Shown here in pieces: positions 46,069 to 54,632 of a DNA stretch of 64,000 nucleotides; position 1 is the first letter of the stretch; each line of letters opens with the position of its first letter. The stretch comes from DATAZK01 sp963731205. Lineage in GTDB: Bacteria > Actinomycetota > Actinomycetes > Frankiales > Frankiaceae. The position numbers and the translations under genes were made by a program. The notes below the pieces were generated by a model, which saw only the letters and a list, made by a program, of their open reading frames with translations, was not told where the DNA came from and did no database searches. The DNA is taken from positions 1,736,001 to 1,800,000 of the forward strand of contig CAVSUJ010000001.1 in the NCBI GenBank assembly GCA_963731205.1, written 5' to 3'.

Positions 46069-46164
46069 TTGAGCGGCCAACCCCCGGCTGATACGGCTAC
46101 GGTCTCGCCGCGGTTCATCACGTCCGTCATCGACATCAACCTGACCGGACCGATGATCTTCTGA
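46069..46164 (+). other. 31-codon ORF carrying an SDR fragment
   Basis: The start is TTG 46069 with an excellent AAGGAG six bases upstream. The 31-residue product ends in VIDINLTGPMIF, matching the SDR segment that precedes the catalytic serine. The rest of an SDR is absent on both sides. It may be a decayed SDR remnant that happens to have a good ribosome-binding site, or a real short peptide. It lies between the HxD...H gene and marR. Confidence 0.4.
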
Positions 46165-46216
46165 GGCTGACTGATCACCTGATCGCGCGTCGCCCCAACG
46201 AAGCTGGAGTCCATGT

Positions 46217-46723
46217 ATGAGTGCACCTAGTCTCGGAGGTGTGTCAGCCGAGCACCAGGTCGATGGCTTGCTGTCCCGCATGGCGGAGATGGCCAACAGC
46301 CCACGCTTGCTGAGCCGCCTGCTCACCCTGGCCGGCTCCACCGTCCAGCCCTCGGGCTGGGCGATCCTGACCATCCTGCACCGCCACGGCCAGCTAAGGG
46401 TTTCCGAGCTCGCCGACCAGCTCGGCCTCGACCAGTCCACGGTCAGCCGGCAGCTCAAACCCCTCGACGCCGCAGGGCTTATCACCCGCCAGGCCCACGA
46501 CGGCGACCGCCGGGTCGCCATCCTCTCGCTGTCAGGCAAGGGAGCCGAGGCCTATGACGCCGTACGGCAGCGCTGGCTCGAGGACTTGAACTGGTTCATG
46601 CGCAACTGGTCCGACGCCGACCGGGCCCACTTCGGGGAGCTCGCCGGACGCTTCTCCGACGAGATCGACGCGGGACGGGCCGGGCTGCGACGCCACGACG
46701 AGACCCGCGACGGCGCCGCCTGA
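46217..46723 (+). CDS. MarR-family transcriptional regulator
   Basis: 168 aa. A winged helix with LRVSELADQLGLDQSTVSRQ as its HTH is followed by the wing ITRQAHDGDRRVAILSLSGK. ATG 46217 has GGAG seven bases upstream. It lies upstream of the acyl-CoA dehydrogenase pair in the same orientation, so it probably regulates the surrounding degradation genes in response to a CoA ester or aromatic acid. Confidence 0.9.
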   Translation: MSAPSLGGVSAEHQVDGLLSRMAEMANSPRLLSRLLTLAGSTVQPSGWAILTILHRHGQLRVSELADQLGLDQSTVSRQLKPLDAAGLITRQAHDGDRRVAILSLSGKGAEAYDAVRQRWLEDLNWFMRNWSDADRAHFGELAGRFSDEIDAGRAGLRRHDETRDGAA

Positions 46724-46757
46724 TCCTCTCCCCCACCCATCTTGAGGAGCCACCTCC

Positions 46758-47957
46758 GTGGTCGATGCGACCCGTTCTGAACTGACCGACCTGCTGGAGC
46801 GCGTGCGTGCGGTTGCCGGCGCTGTCGATCCCGCAGCCGAGCAACGCACCTGGCTCGGCGCTCGTTTCGACGCGGGCCTGGCGTGGGTCCATTTCCCCGA
46901 AAGCCTCGGCGGCAGCGGGCTTTCCCGCGACTGGCAGACGCTGGTCGACTCCGAGTTCGCCGCGATCAACGCCGCTGCCGCACCAGCAAATGGGGCCCGA
47001 AACCCCATCGGTTTGGGCATGGCCGCGCCCACCATTGCGGCGCACGGCACGGCCGGGCAGCAGGCGCGATTGCTGCGCCCGCTGTGGACCGGCGAAGAGA
47101 TCTGGTGCCAGCTGTTCAGCGAACCGGGCGCCGGATCGGACCTCGCGGGGCTGGCCACCCGAGCCGAGCGCGAAGGCGGAGGCTGGCGGATCAACGGGCA
47201 GAAGGTGTGGACCAGCTATGCCCACAAAGCTCGGTGGGGAATGCTGCTCGCTCGCACCGACCCAGACGTCTCGAAGCACGCCGGGCTGACCTACTTCTTC
47301 CTCGACATGCACTCCCCTGGCGTGGAGGTCCGGCCGCTGCGCCAGGCCACCGGACAGGCCGAATTCAATGAGGTTTTCCTCACCGACGTACACATCGCCG
47401 ACGACATGCGCGTCGGCGGTGTCGGCGAAGGATGGAAGATCGCCAACACCACGTTGATGAACGAACGTGTCGCACTCGGCAGCGGCGCACCTCGACGCGA
47501 AAGCGAGCCGATCGCGAGCCTGCTGACGCTGTGGCGGGAACGTCCTGACCTACGCACACCCGAGCTGCACTCCCGGCTGCTGCAGATCTGGGTGAAGGTG
47601 GAGACCGCTCGGCTGGCCAACGTCCGGATTCGCCAGCAGATGCTGGCCGGGCGACCCGGGCCTGAGGGGTCCGCCGCGAAGCTGACCTTCGCCGCCAACA
47701 ATCAGGAAGCCACCCGGCTGCGACTCGAACTGGCCGGCGACGAGGGCCTCGCGTACGACGACTGGACGCTGCACGCGGTGGACCAGGGCATGTCGGCGCA
47801 CCGGCCCGCCTCCTACCACTACCTGCGGGCGCGCGCCAACTCGATCGAGGGCGGCAGCACCGAGATCCTGCGCGGCGTCATCGCCGACCGCATCCTCGGC
47901 CTGCCCCGCGAACCCCGCGCCGATCACGACCGGCCCTGGAAGGACATCCCCCGATGA
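46758..47957 (+). CDS. Acyl-CoA dehydrogenase (subunit of a probable heteromeric pair)
   Basis: 399 aa FAD-dependent enzyme. Recognisable are GEEIWCQLFSEPGAGSDLAG with INGQKVWTSYAHKARWGMLL, and the C-terminal YLRARANSIEGGSTEILRGV. It begins with GTG 46758. The stop overlaps the start of the next acyl-CoA dehydrogenase by ATGA, the layout of alpha2-beta2 FadE pairs that act on steroid side chains or ring fragments in actinobacteria. The actual substrate is unknown. Confidence 0.92.
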   Translation: MVDATRSELTDLLERVRAVAGAVDPAAEQRTWLGARFDAGLAWVHFPESLGGSGLSRDWQTLVDSEFAAINAAAAPANGARNPIGLGMAAPTIAAHGTAGQQARLLRPLWTGEEIWCQLFSEPGAGSDLAGLATRAEREGGGWRINGQKVWTSYAHKARWGMLLARTDPDVSKHAGLTYFFLDMHSPGVEVRPLRQATGQAEFNEVFLTDVHIADDMRVGGVGEGWKIANTTLMNERVALGSGAPRRESEPIASLLTLWRERPDLRTPELHSRLLQIWVKVETARLANVRIRQQMLAGRPGPEGSAAKLTFAANNQEATRLRLELAGDEGLAYDDWTLHAVDQGMSAHRPASYHYLRARANSIEGGSTEILRGVIADRILGLPREPRADHDRPWKDIPR

Positions 47958-49087
47958 CCACTGAGACGACGGAACGGCCGATGCCGTCGCTGTTGTACGA
48001 CGACGAGCAGGATGCACTGCGGGCCGTCGTACGCGACATCGTCGACGACCTCGCGCCCTGGGCCGAGCTGGTCAAGGCTCTGGACCAGGTACGGCCGTTC
48101 GACGACCGGCTCTGGCGACAGCTCGCCCAGGCCGGCGTTGCCGGCCTTCTGGTCCCCGAAGAGTTCGGTGGATCAGGGGCCAGCGCGGTCGAAATGGCCG
48201 TGGTTGTTGAGGAACTCGGCCGCGCGGCCGCCCCGGTACCTGCGCTCACCAGCGCGGTGCTGGCCACGACCGCTCTGACCGCGCTGCCCCCCGGTGCGGT
48301 CGGCGATGTCCTCGAAGCCATGGCCACAGGAGAGGTGTCGGTCGTTCCGTTGATCCCGGCAAGCGCCCTTCCGGACAGCGGCTGGACACCGGCCTTCCAG
48401 CTGTCTGCCGACGGCCGGGTCACCGGGCGGCTCACGGCCGTCGCTGGAGTGCTGGGTTGCAGGAAACTGCTGGTGCCTTCGTACGCGGGCAGTGACCCGG
48501 TTCTGCTCCTGGTCGAAGCCGCTGATGCCCAGATCATGACGACGCCCTCGCTGGACATGACACGTCCCGTCAGCCGTGTGGAGGTGGATGCTGCGCCGGC
48601 CGTGGTGGTGGCCTCCGGTCCCGAAGCTCAGGCGGCGCTGCGGGCCGGGATCGTGGCGGCCACCGCGCTGCTGGCGAGCGAGCAGCTCGGCACAGCCGAG
48701 CGGGCGCTGGAGGTGACCTGTGACCACCTGCGCACCCGCTTCCAGTTCGGCCGGGCACTCGGCAGCTATCAGGCGCTTCGCCACGGTGCGGCCCAGCTCT
48801 GGACCGACCTCACGGGCGCCCGGGCTGTTGCCCGTTATGCCGCAGCCTGCCTTGCCACCGGCGATCCCGACGCCGAGCTAGCCGCTCACCTTGCCGAGGC
48901 CGTCTGCGCCGAAGTCGCCCTGCACACCACCGAAAGTTGCCTGCAGATGATGGGTGGTATCGGCTTCACTTGGGAGCACCCCACCCACCTGCTGCTGAAG
49001 CGTGCCGCGGCTGGGCTGCGCCTGCTCGGCACACCCGAAGCGCATCGAATGGCCATCGGCCGGCTGCGTGACATTCCCACCAGCTAG
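47954..49087 (+). CDS. Acyl-CoA dehydrogenase (second subunit)
   Basis: 377 aa. The N-terminal helical domain has DDEQDALRAVVRDIVDDLAP and VAGLLVPEEFGGSGASAVEM. The FAD/dimer region has LGTAERALEVTCDHLRTRFQ and LQMMGGIGFTWEHPTHLLLK. It is coupled to the previous gene and shares its fold at low identity, as in heterotetrameric FadE enzymes. Which subunit carries the catalytic base cannot be decided by eye. Confidence 0.92.
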   Translation: MTTETTERPMPSLLYDDEQDALRAVVRDIVDDLAPWAELVKALDQVRPFDDRLWRQLAQAGVAGLLVPEEFGGSGASAVEMAVVVEELGRAAAPVPALTSAVLATTALTALPPGAVGDVLEAMATGEVSVVPLIPASALPDSGWTPAFQLSADGRVTGRLTAVAGVLGCRKLLVPSYAGSDPVLLLVEAADAQIMTTPSLDMTRPVSRVEVDAAPAVVVASGPEAQAALRAGIVAATALLASEQLGTAERALEVTCDHLRTRFQFGRALGSYQALRHGAAQLWTDLTGARAVARYAAACLATGDPDAELAAHLAEAVCAEVALHTTESCLQMMGGIGFTWEHPTHLLLKRAAAGLRLLGTPEAHRMAIGRLRDIPTS

Positions 49088-49169
49088 CCATGAGTGAGCG
49101 GAAGCTGCGGATCTCGTCCGACACCGGATCGTCGACGTCTTTCGCGAGCACGTCTGGGTCGAGTGGTAC

Positions 49170-49997
49170 TCAGCGGATCCGGGGCTTGATCCGGGGCTGA
49201 TTGGCGAATGCCTCGTTGCCGGCGGCCATGGTGTCCTTGTTCATCGAGGTCGACAGGATCGACGTTGCCATCGTGGTCGCGCCGAGGCGGCCGAGGTCGT
49301 TGGCCGCCCAGACCGCCCGAAGGGTGCCGGCGATCACGTCAGGATCGGCGCTGGCGATCGCCTCTCCCAGCCACGCCGCCTGTGCCGGGAGCTCGTCGGC
49401 CGTGACGACCTCGGTGATGAGGCCGATCTCGAGGGCCGTAGCTGCGCTGACTCTCTCCCGGGCGCCGAGCAGGGCGATGCGCAAGGTGTTGCCGAGTGAG
49501 ATGTGCTGGCGCAGCAGGATCGGCTCGTAGACCGCGGCCTGGCCGTAGGTCACGTGCGGGTCGAAAAACGTGGCGTGCTCAGCGGCGATGATGATGTCCG
49601 ACTCCGCGATCATGTAGAAAGCGCCGCCGCACGCCATGCCGTTGACGGCGCAGATGACGGGCTTCCAGAGGTCGTTCGACTTCGGGCCGAGGAACCGTCC
49701 GGGATCGTCATACATGTAGTTGTTCGACGTTCCGTACAGCGTGCGCCTCTCGAACACGACATACGTGTCGTCGGCGTTACGGTCGATGCCCACGCAGAAG
49801 GCCCGCGCACCTGAACCGGTCAACACCACGCAGCGCACGTCGTCATTCGTGCGCAATGAGCGCCACAGGTCCTGGAGTTCGCGCATCATCGTCGAGTCAA
49901 AGGCGTTGAGGGCCTCGGGGCGGTTCAGGGTGACGAACGCGATCCCGTCCCTCTCCGCGTAAAGCAGGGTCTCGTAGCTGTCGGCGTGGGTGCTCAT
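49170..49997 (-). CDS. Enoyl-CoA hydratase/isomerase family protein
   Basis: 275 aa crotonase fold. The N-terminal IAFVTLNRPEALNAFDSTMM and the CoA-binding GGAFYMIAESDIIIAAEHAT are clear. The catalytic region reads FFDPHVTYGQAAVYEPILLR; the first glutamate of classical hydratases appears to be His, so the reaction may differ from hydration. It lies convergent to the acyl-CoA dehydrogenases and 33 bp downstream of a second crotonase gene. Confidence 0.88.
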   Translation of the reverse strand: MSTHADSYETLLYAERDGIAFVTLNRPEALNAFDSTMMRELQDLWRSLRTNDDVRCVVLTGSGARAFCVGIDRNADDTYVVFERRTLYGTSNNYMYDDPGRFLGPKSNDLWKPVICAVNGMACGGAFYMIAESDIIIAAEHATFFDPHVTYGQAAVYEPILLRQHISLGNTLRIALLGARERVSAATALEIGLITEVVTADELPAQAAWLGEAIASADPDVIAGTLRAVWAANDLGRLGATTMATSILSTSMNKDTMAAGNEAFANQPRIKPRIR

Positions 49998-50030
49998 GCG
50001 GTAATCCTCGTATCTGTCTTCGGCTGACTG

Positions 50031-50768
50031 TCAGTGCGGTTCGGAGAAGCCTGCAACAAACACGGCCAGCTCCGCTCGCTCTCGGTCAAAAGCTGCTGCA
50101 AGCTCGGCCCGTTCAGGTGCATTGAGCAAGCGCTTGACGCGGGTCAGCGCCGCGACCGGCCGGGCTGCGAGCCGGCGCGCGTACTCGTTCGTGACTTCGA
50201 GCAATTCGCTCGGCTCGCAGAGCTTCCATGCCAACCCGATGGCCTTGGCTTCGGCCGCGTCGATCCACTCCGAGGACAGCAGGATCCACGCCGCCTGTTG
50301 TCGGCCGAGCAGCTGCCGGAACAGGTAACTCGAGCCTGCCTCGGTGGGCGCGCCCAACTCGGTGAAGGGACATCGCAGACGGGCCTCGGTGGACATGAAG
50401 ACCAGGTCGGCGAAGGCGAGCATCGTCATCCCGAAGCCCACCGCATAGCCATTGACGGCCATCAGCAATGGCTTGGGGAAATCGGCCAGCACGTCGAGCA
50501 GCCTGTCGAACCCGTTACCACCGTCGCCGTCGGCGACCGTCTCTCTTGGCAGAGCCAAAGCTTTGAGGTCTGCCCCGGTGCTGAAAGCCCTTCCGCTCCC
50601 GGATAAAACGACCACCGCGACGTCCGGAGACGCGGCCGCCTCCGTCAAGGCATCAGCGAGATCATTGACGAGGCCGCCGTCAAAAGCGTTCAAGCGCTCG
50701 GGACGGTGCATCAAGACCGTCCGCACCAGGTTGTCATCGCTGATCTGAACGGTCGCAAGCACCTTCAT
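50031..50768 (-). CDS. Enoyl-CoA hydratase/isomerase family protein
   Basis: 245 aa crotonase fold. Visible are VLMHRPERLNAFDGGLVNDL, the oxyanion-hole strand VAVVVLSGSGRAFSTGADLK and AVNGYAVGFGMTMLAFADLV. Glutamates are present in CPFTELGAPTEAGSSYLFRQ at the expected positions. It probably acts after the acyl-CoA dehydrogenases in beta-oxidation. Same operon as the gene at 49170. Confidence 0.9.
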   Translation of the reverse strand: MKVLATVQISDDNLVRTVLMHRPERLNAFDGGLVNDLADALTEAAASPDVAVVVLSGSGRAFSTGADLKALALPRETVADGDGGNGFDRLLDVLADFPKPLLMAVNGYAVGFGMTMLAFADLVFMSTEARLRCPFTELGAPTEAGSSYLFRQLLGRQQAAWILLSSEWIDAAEAKAIGLAWKLCEPSELLEVTNEYARRLAARPVAALTRVKRLLNAPERAELAAAFDRERAELAVFVAGFSEPH

Positions 50769-50830
50769 GGCCAGATGCTATTTCTCCGGTCCGTGCACCC
50801 GCCTCGCCCCTGCAGACAAAGCGCCGTTCG

Positions 50831-51748
50831 TCATGGCCAGTAGATGGTGGCTGGGGCTGCGCCCAAGGTGGGATTGGAACCGCTGATGGTGAGCTCGTGC
50901 CCGGCCTGGTCATAGGCCCGAAGGTCGCCTCGACCGGTCAGATCCCCGACGGCCGTGGCATTCGCCAGGAAGTAGCCGTTACGAATCTCGGCCGAGACGT
51001 GTTGCCCATCGGGGGTGTCCCAGACGACGCGCGCAACGTTGCGGCCGACACGGCCGAAAATGCCCGCAAGGTAAGGCATATCGGCGTGGGGATTTCCCAC
51101 AGTGTTGCTAAAGCTCCCATCGACCAGCAGCGGCCCAGGGATCGCGTGATCCTGATAGGCCATTCCCCCGAAGCCGATCCCGGCGACCGAGCCATCAGGA
51201 CGCAGCTGGCAGTCAAAAAGGAGCGTGTGCGCGAGGTTCGGCACGCCGGAGCGGACCGGCGGCTTCGCATCGGCGCGGAGGGGTGCATCGATGATCGCGC
51301 TGCTGCCGGCCGTGCTTTCCACAAAGTCCTCGAGCGTCGTCTCGCCCGGGTCGAGGTAGACCGACTCCCCGAAACCTGACAAGCAGCGGCTGACGATGGC
51401 GTCGGCGCGTTCGGTACTGACCCCGGGTATCGGCTGATAGCTCAGCGGCGGAAGCGGTGTGATCGTTGGTGTCACACTTGCCGCGGGCGGCGGGGTCGGC
51501 GCCACGGTCACGACGGCGGGATGCTCGGCCGGGCGGGTACGGCCACCCCAGTCCAGGGAACTGACGGTGATGGCTACGGCGGCCACGCACCCGACGGCAA
51601 CGAGTGGCGCGACGGCCATTCGCCAGGTTCGGCGCCGCCGCTGTTGCTGCGAGGCTTTGTTGGCCGCGGTGGCCAGGAATCGTTGCTCTTGTTCGGAAGT
51701 GGGCCGCACCTCCTGCAACAGACCCCGGAGTTCGTCTTCAAGCGTCAT
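50831..51748 (-). CDS. Single-pass membrane protein encoded with SigE-type sigma factor
   Basis: 305 aa. A cytosolic N-terminus of about 40 residues (TLEDELRGLLQEVRPTSEQE) precedes one helix (MAVAPLVAVGCVAAVAITVS). A Pro/Thr linker and an extracytoplasmic domain with two cysteines (SRCLSGFGE, FDCQLRPDG) follow. ATG 51748 overlaps the sigma factor gene by 11 bp. It could be an anti-sigma or signal-receiving partner, by position only; no anti-sigma motif is seen. Confidence 0.75.
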   Translation of the reverse strand: MTLEDELRGLLQEVRPTSEQEQRFLATAANKASQQQRRRRTWRMAVAPLVAVGCVAAVAITVSSLDWGGRTRPAEHPAVVTVAPTPPPAASVTPTITPLPPLSYQPIPGVSTERADAIVSRCLSGFGESVYLDPGETTLEDFVESTAGSSAIIDAPLRADAKPPVRSGVPNLAHTLLFDCQLRPDGSVAGIGFGGMAYQDHAIPGPLLVDGSFSNTVGNPHADMPYLAGIFGRVGRNVARVVWDTPDGQHVSAEIRNGYFLANATAVGDLTGRGDLRAYDQAGHELTISGSNPTLGAAPATIYWP

Positions 51749-52298
51749 GGCATGCCTCAGGTCGTGGCTGCGGTGCAAGCGGGGCTAGTGCTGGATGCAG
51801 GCGCAGCTTGGAGATTCCTCGGGAAGCCTGGCTGCGCACGGTGCCGGTCGAGCAACCGAGCGCTCGTGCCGCGTCCGCCTCGGAGAGGTCGAGGCAATAG
51901 CGCAGCACCACCGCGATCCGTTGACGCGGGGGAAGATCGGCGAGCGCTCTCACCAGATCCCGGCGATCGTCGACAATGGCGTGGCGGTCCACGAGGGTCA
52001 TGGGGGCCGGGGCCGGCAGCGCGCGCTCTCGCACCAGCCGGCGCCGCCAGGACCGGTACGTGTTCACCATGATCGTCGTCAGGTACGCGGCCGGATCGTC
52101 CGCAGCCGTCACCGACTCGCGTGCGGCGAAGGCCTTTGTCAGCGTTGCCTGCACGAGGTCCTCAGCGTCGGCGGCATTGGAGCTCAACAGCATTCCAAGG
52201 CGCAACAGTGCGCTCAGCCGAGCCCGAACAAGGGTCTCGAACGCCAGGTCGGGTTCGTCGACGGGCCCGACCCGCGAATTGCGCGCCATCACACCCAT
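51738..52298 (-). CDS. RNA polymerase sigma factor, SigE family (ECF-type)
   Basis: 186 aa. Sigma region 2 is LLRLGMLLSSNAADAEDLVQ through AAYLTTIMVNTYRSWRRRL. Region 4 has PPRQRIAVVLRYCLDLSEAD and ARALGCSTGTVRSQASRGIS, the HTH for the -35 element. ATG 52298 (alternative 52289). It is followed by the overlapping membrane-protein gene, as in many actinobacterial SigE-family pairs. Confidence 0.92.
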   Translation of the reverse strand: MGVMARNSRVGPVDEPDLAFETLVRARLSALLRLGMLLSSNAADAEDLVQATLTKAFAARESVTAADDPAAYLTTIMVNTYRSWRRRLVRERALPAPAPMTLVDRHAIVDDRRDLVRALADLPPRQRIAVVLRYCLDLSEADAARALGCSTGTVRSQASRGISKLRLHPALAPLAPQPRPEACHDA

Positions 52299-52421
52299 AG
52301 TGACTACCGGGGGCCTGGAAACGCTGCATGCGTCCTGCGCAGCCCCAGCCGCGACGGCGACGCCGCCGGCAGAACCAGGCCAGAAGGGGATGACGAAGGG
52401 CTTCGCTACAAGAAAGCCTCG

Positions 52422-53766
52422 CTACAACGTGACGACGTTGGACGGTCCGAAGTAAGTCCGCAGGGACGAGATCTTGGCGTCCGCGTCGAAGGTCATCACG
52501 TCGATGACGTCGATACGCTGGCCGCCGGAGAACACCTGCACGTGAACGGCAGCTTCTGCGCCGGAAATGTTCAGCGACACCAGATCCACCCGCTGCTCAC
52601 GGCCGTCCCATATCGAGTGATAGGCACTGCGAATCGCTTCAATTCCGCGATGGGCGTCGTCGCCGGTGGGATTTCCGAAGACTGCGTCGTCGGCGAAGAG
52701 CGCCGCCACTTCTTCAGCACTGCTGTGTCCCGCGGCGCTCCCGTGTCCCGCCAGGTCGATATACGACCGGACGACCTGAGCGATCTTCTCCGTGCTCGGT
52801 TCGGGAACCTCTTTTGCCTCACTCCCATGACCACTGGCGGGGAAGTAGTGGCCGTTGTCCATATCGGCGAGCAGTCCGGGCTGGGCGGGTTCCCAGCCGA
52901 GGGTCCGGCGGGTGATGAGGTTGGACGCCGGGTAGGTCTGCGTGACGACGTTTGCGAGGAAGCCGAAGTATCCCGGCAGCATCAGTTCGTCCAGGGGAAT
53001 GCTGACGGCGGGCAGGCCCAGGCGGCTGCCGATGGCCTCGGCGATGTCGCGGAATGGGATGCCTTCGTCGCCGACCGCGTGCCAGTGTCTGCCGGCCGGG
53101 CCTTTCTCCAGCGCGAGGCGGAACAGCGAAGCGACATCGCGGACGTGGACGGCGTTCCACAGGTTGGCGCCGTCTCCGGGATAGCCGGCGAAGCCCTTCT
53201 CCTTGGCCAGCGCGATCAGCTGCACGAGAAAGCCGGCGCGATCGCTCGTGCTGTGCGCGATGTTGGCAATCCGCACGATCGACGACCGCACTCCGCGACT
53301 CGGCGAGGTCGATGACGGCGTTCTCCACGACATTGCGGACCCGGAGAGTGCCCTTGTGTTCATCGCCCACGGGAAGGGCCGGGTCTTCCTCGGTTGTCTG
53401 CCGGCCCAGTTGCCCGGACGAGCCAATGCTCCCGGCCGCTACCAACGGCTTCCCCGTTCCCGCGAGCGCCTCGCCGTACGCGAGCATGATCGGCAGTTCT
53501 GCGGCGGACACCGCGTCCATCCCGCCGAACGGCAGCAGGTCTTGCCGGTGCGCGACGTGGATGACGCCGTCGGCGTCCGCGGCCGCCTCCATGAGCCCGT
53601 CGAGATCCGCCAGGTCGCCGCGACGCACCTGTGCCCCGAGCGCGGAGAGCGCAGCCGCGGACGTATCGGACCGGGCCAGGCCGGTCACCTCATGCCCGGC
53701 GGCGATGAGCTCCGGGATGATGTGCGAACCGGTATGGCCGGTCCCACCCGTGACGAAGACGCGCAT
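52422..53766 (-). CDS. NAD(P)-dependent SDR (epimerase type) fused to an NTF2-like domain, frameshifted
   Basis: From ATG 53766: Rossmann start MRVFVTGGTGHTGSHIIPEL and VIHVAHRQDLLPFGGMDAVS, up to VVENAVIDLAESR. An indel near 53289-53302 changes frame to VRSSIVRIANIAHSTSDRAG, and the extended SDR domain runs to DMDNGHYFPAS. Without a stop the frame continues into about 130 residues of NTF2/SnoaL type (AQVVRSYIDLAGHGSAAGHS, FADDAVFGNPTGDDAHRG, YFGPSNVVTL at the end). Such a fusion is unusual. It is 53 bp downstream of the F420-reductase-like gene. Confidence 0.8.
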
Positions 53767-53818
53767 GCTGCTGCTCCTTGCTGATGACGTGCGGAAGAAA
53801 GAACGGCGCCGGGTGCGC

Positions 53819-54439
53819 TCAGCTGAAAACGGTGACGCCGAGGGCGAAGTTGAACCCCACGCCGTTCTGTGCGAGGCCCATCGTCAGCGGCCCCATCGCC
53901 TCCAGGAAGCGGGCCATCTGCAGGCCGCCGACATCCAGTGGACGCAGTCCAAGGCTCTCGATGAAGGCCGAGACACGTGCCTTGGCGCCCGCATCGTCGC
54001 CGGCGAAGAACACATCCGGCGAATGCCCCTGGGCCAGCACGTGGCCGAAGACGGTGTTGAACGCCTTCACGACGTGCGCGCTCGCCGGGAGAGCCTTGGC
54101 GATCTCCCACGCGCCGAACGTGCCGTCGGGAGTGACCAGCCCAGTGGCGTCGGCGTTGAAGGTGTTGGAGATATCGATGACGATCTTGCCGGCCAGTGCC
54201 TGCCCGTACTGGGTGACGACCGGCACCGCGCTGGCGTACGGCACCGCGAGCACGACGAGATCGCCCGCAGGGACAGCGCCGAATGATCCAGCGGTGGCCC
54301 CGCCGCCGAGCGACGCAGCAAGGTCCTTCGCCTTGGCGTCGTCGCGGCCGATGAATTCGACAGCGGTGCCGCGCTCGGCGGCGCGGGTGCCTATGGCGCT
54401 GGCCATGCCGCCCAGGCCCACGATGCTGATGCTGTTCAT
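53819..54439 (-). CDS. NADPH-dependent F420 reductase-like / NAD(P)-binding oxidoreductase
   Basis: 206 aa Rossmann protein. The start MNSISIVGLGGMASAIGTRA carries the GxGxMxxA pattern of the coenzyme-F420 reductase/P5CR-like family, followed by DLVVLAVPYASAVPVV and IDISNTFNADATG. The C-terminal part HVVKAFNTVFGHVLAQ is characteristic. It may exchange hydride between NADPH and F420. Its closest relative in the window is at 57268. It is divergent from a LysR gene. Confidence 0.82.
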   Translation of the reverse strand: MNSISIVGLGGMASAIGTRAAERGTAVEFIGRDDAKAKDLAASLGGGATAGSFGAVPAGDLVVLAVPYASAVPVVTQYGQALAGKIVIDISNTFNADATGLVTPDGTFGAWEIAKALPASAHVVKAFNTVFGHVLAQGHSPDVFFAGDDAGAKARVSAFIESLGLRPLDVGGLQMARFLEAMGPLTMGLAQNGVGFNFALGVTVFS

Positions 54440-54478
54440 GGTGTGCTGCTTCCTGAAGTCGTAGATCACGCTCGTGTC

Positions 54479-54503
54479 CATCCCGACTGGACAGGACGGG
54501 ATG
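54479..54503. promoter_or_regulatory. Candidate LysR operator
   Basis: CATCCCG (54479-54485) and CGGGATG (54497-54503) form a 7-bp perfect inverted repeat with an 11-bp spacer, the spacing typical of LysR sites. It lies in the 193-bp region between the F420-reductase-like gene and the divergent LysR gene. Confidence 0.55.
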
Positions 54504-54632
54504 CGTCATCGACGCCTCTTGAGGCTTTGGAGCGCCGATCGACACCCATGGTTGTCACCGGCCCGAGCCGGTGTCCAAGACCTCTTTCGACTGCGGCGAT
54601 ACCCTGGTGGCATCGCCGTGCCAGGGGGCCTT

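Noticed and set aside
46069..46164. RiPP or mycofactocin-type precursor peptide
   Set aside because: No leader/core pattern, no radical-SAM or other maturase gene nearby, and the end matches an SDR segment instead.
51795..53315. 506-aa plus-strand frame across the sigma factor and SDR-NTF2 genes
   Set aside because: It spans several genes and an intergenic region on the other strand and has no homology-like pattern.
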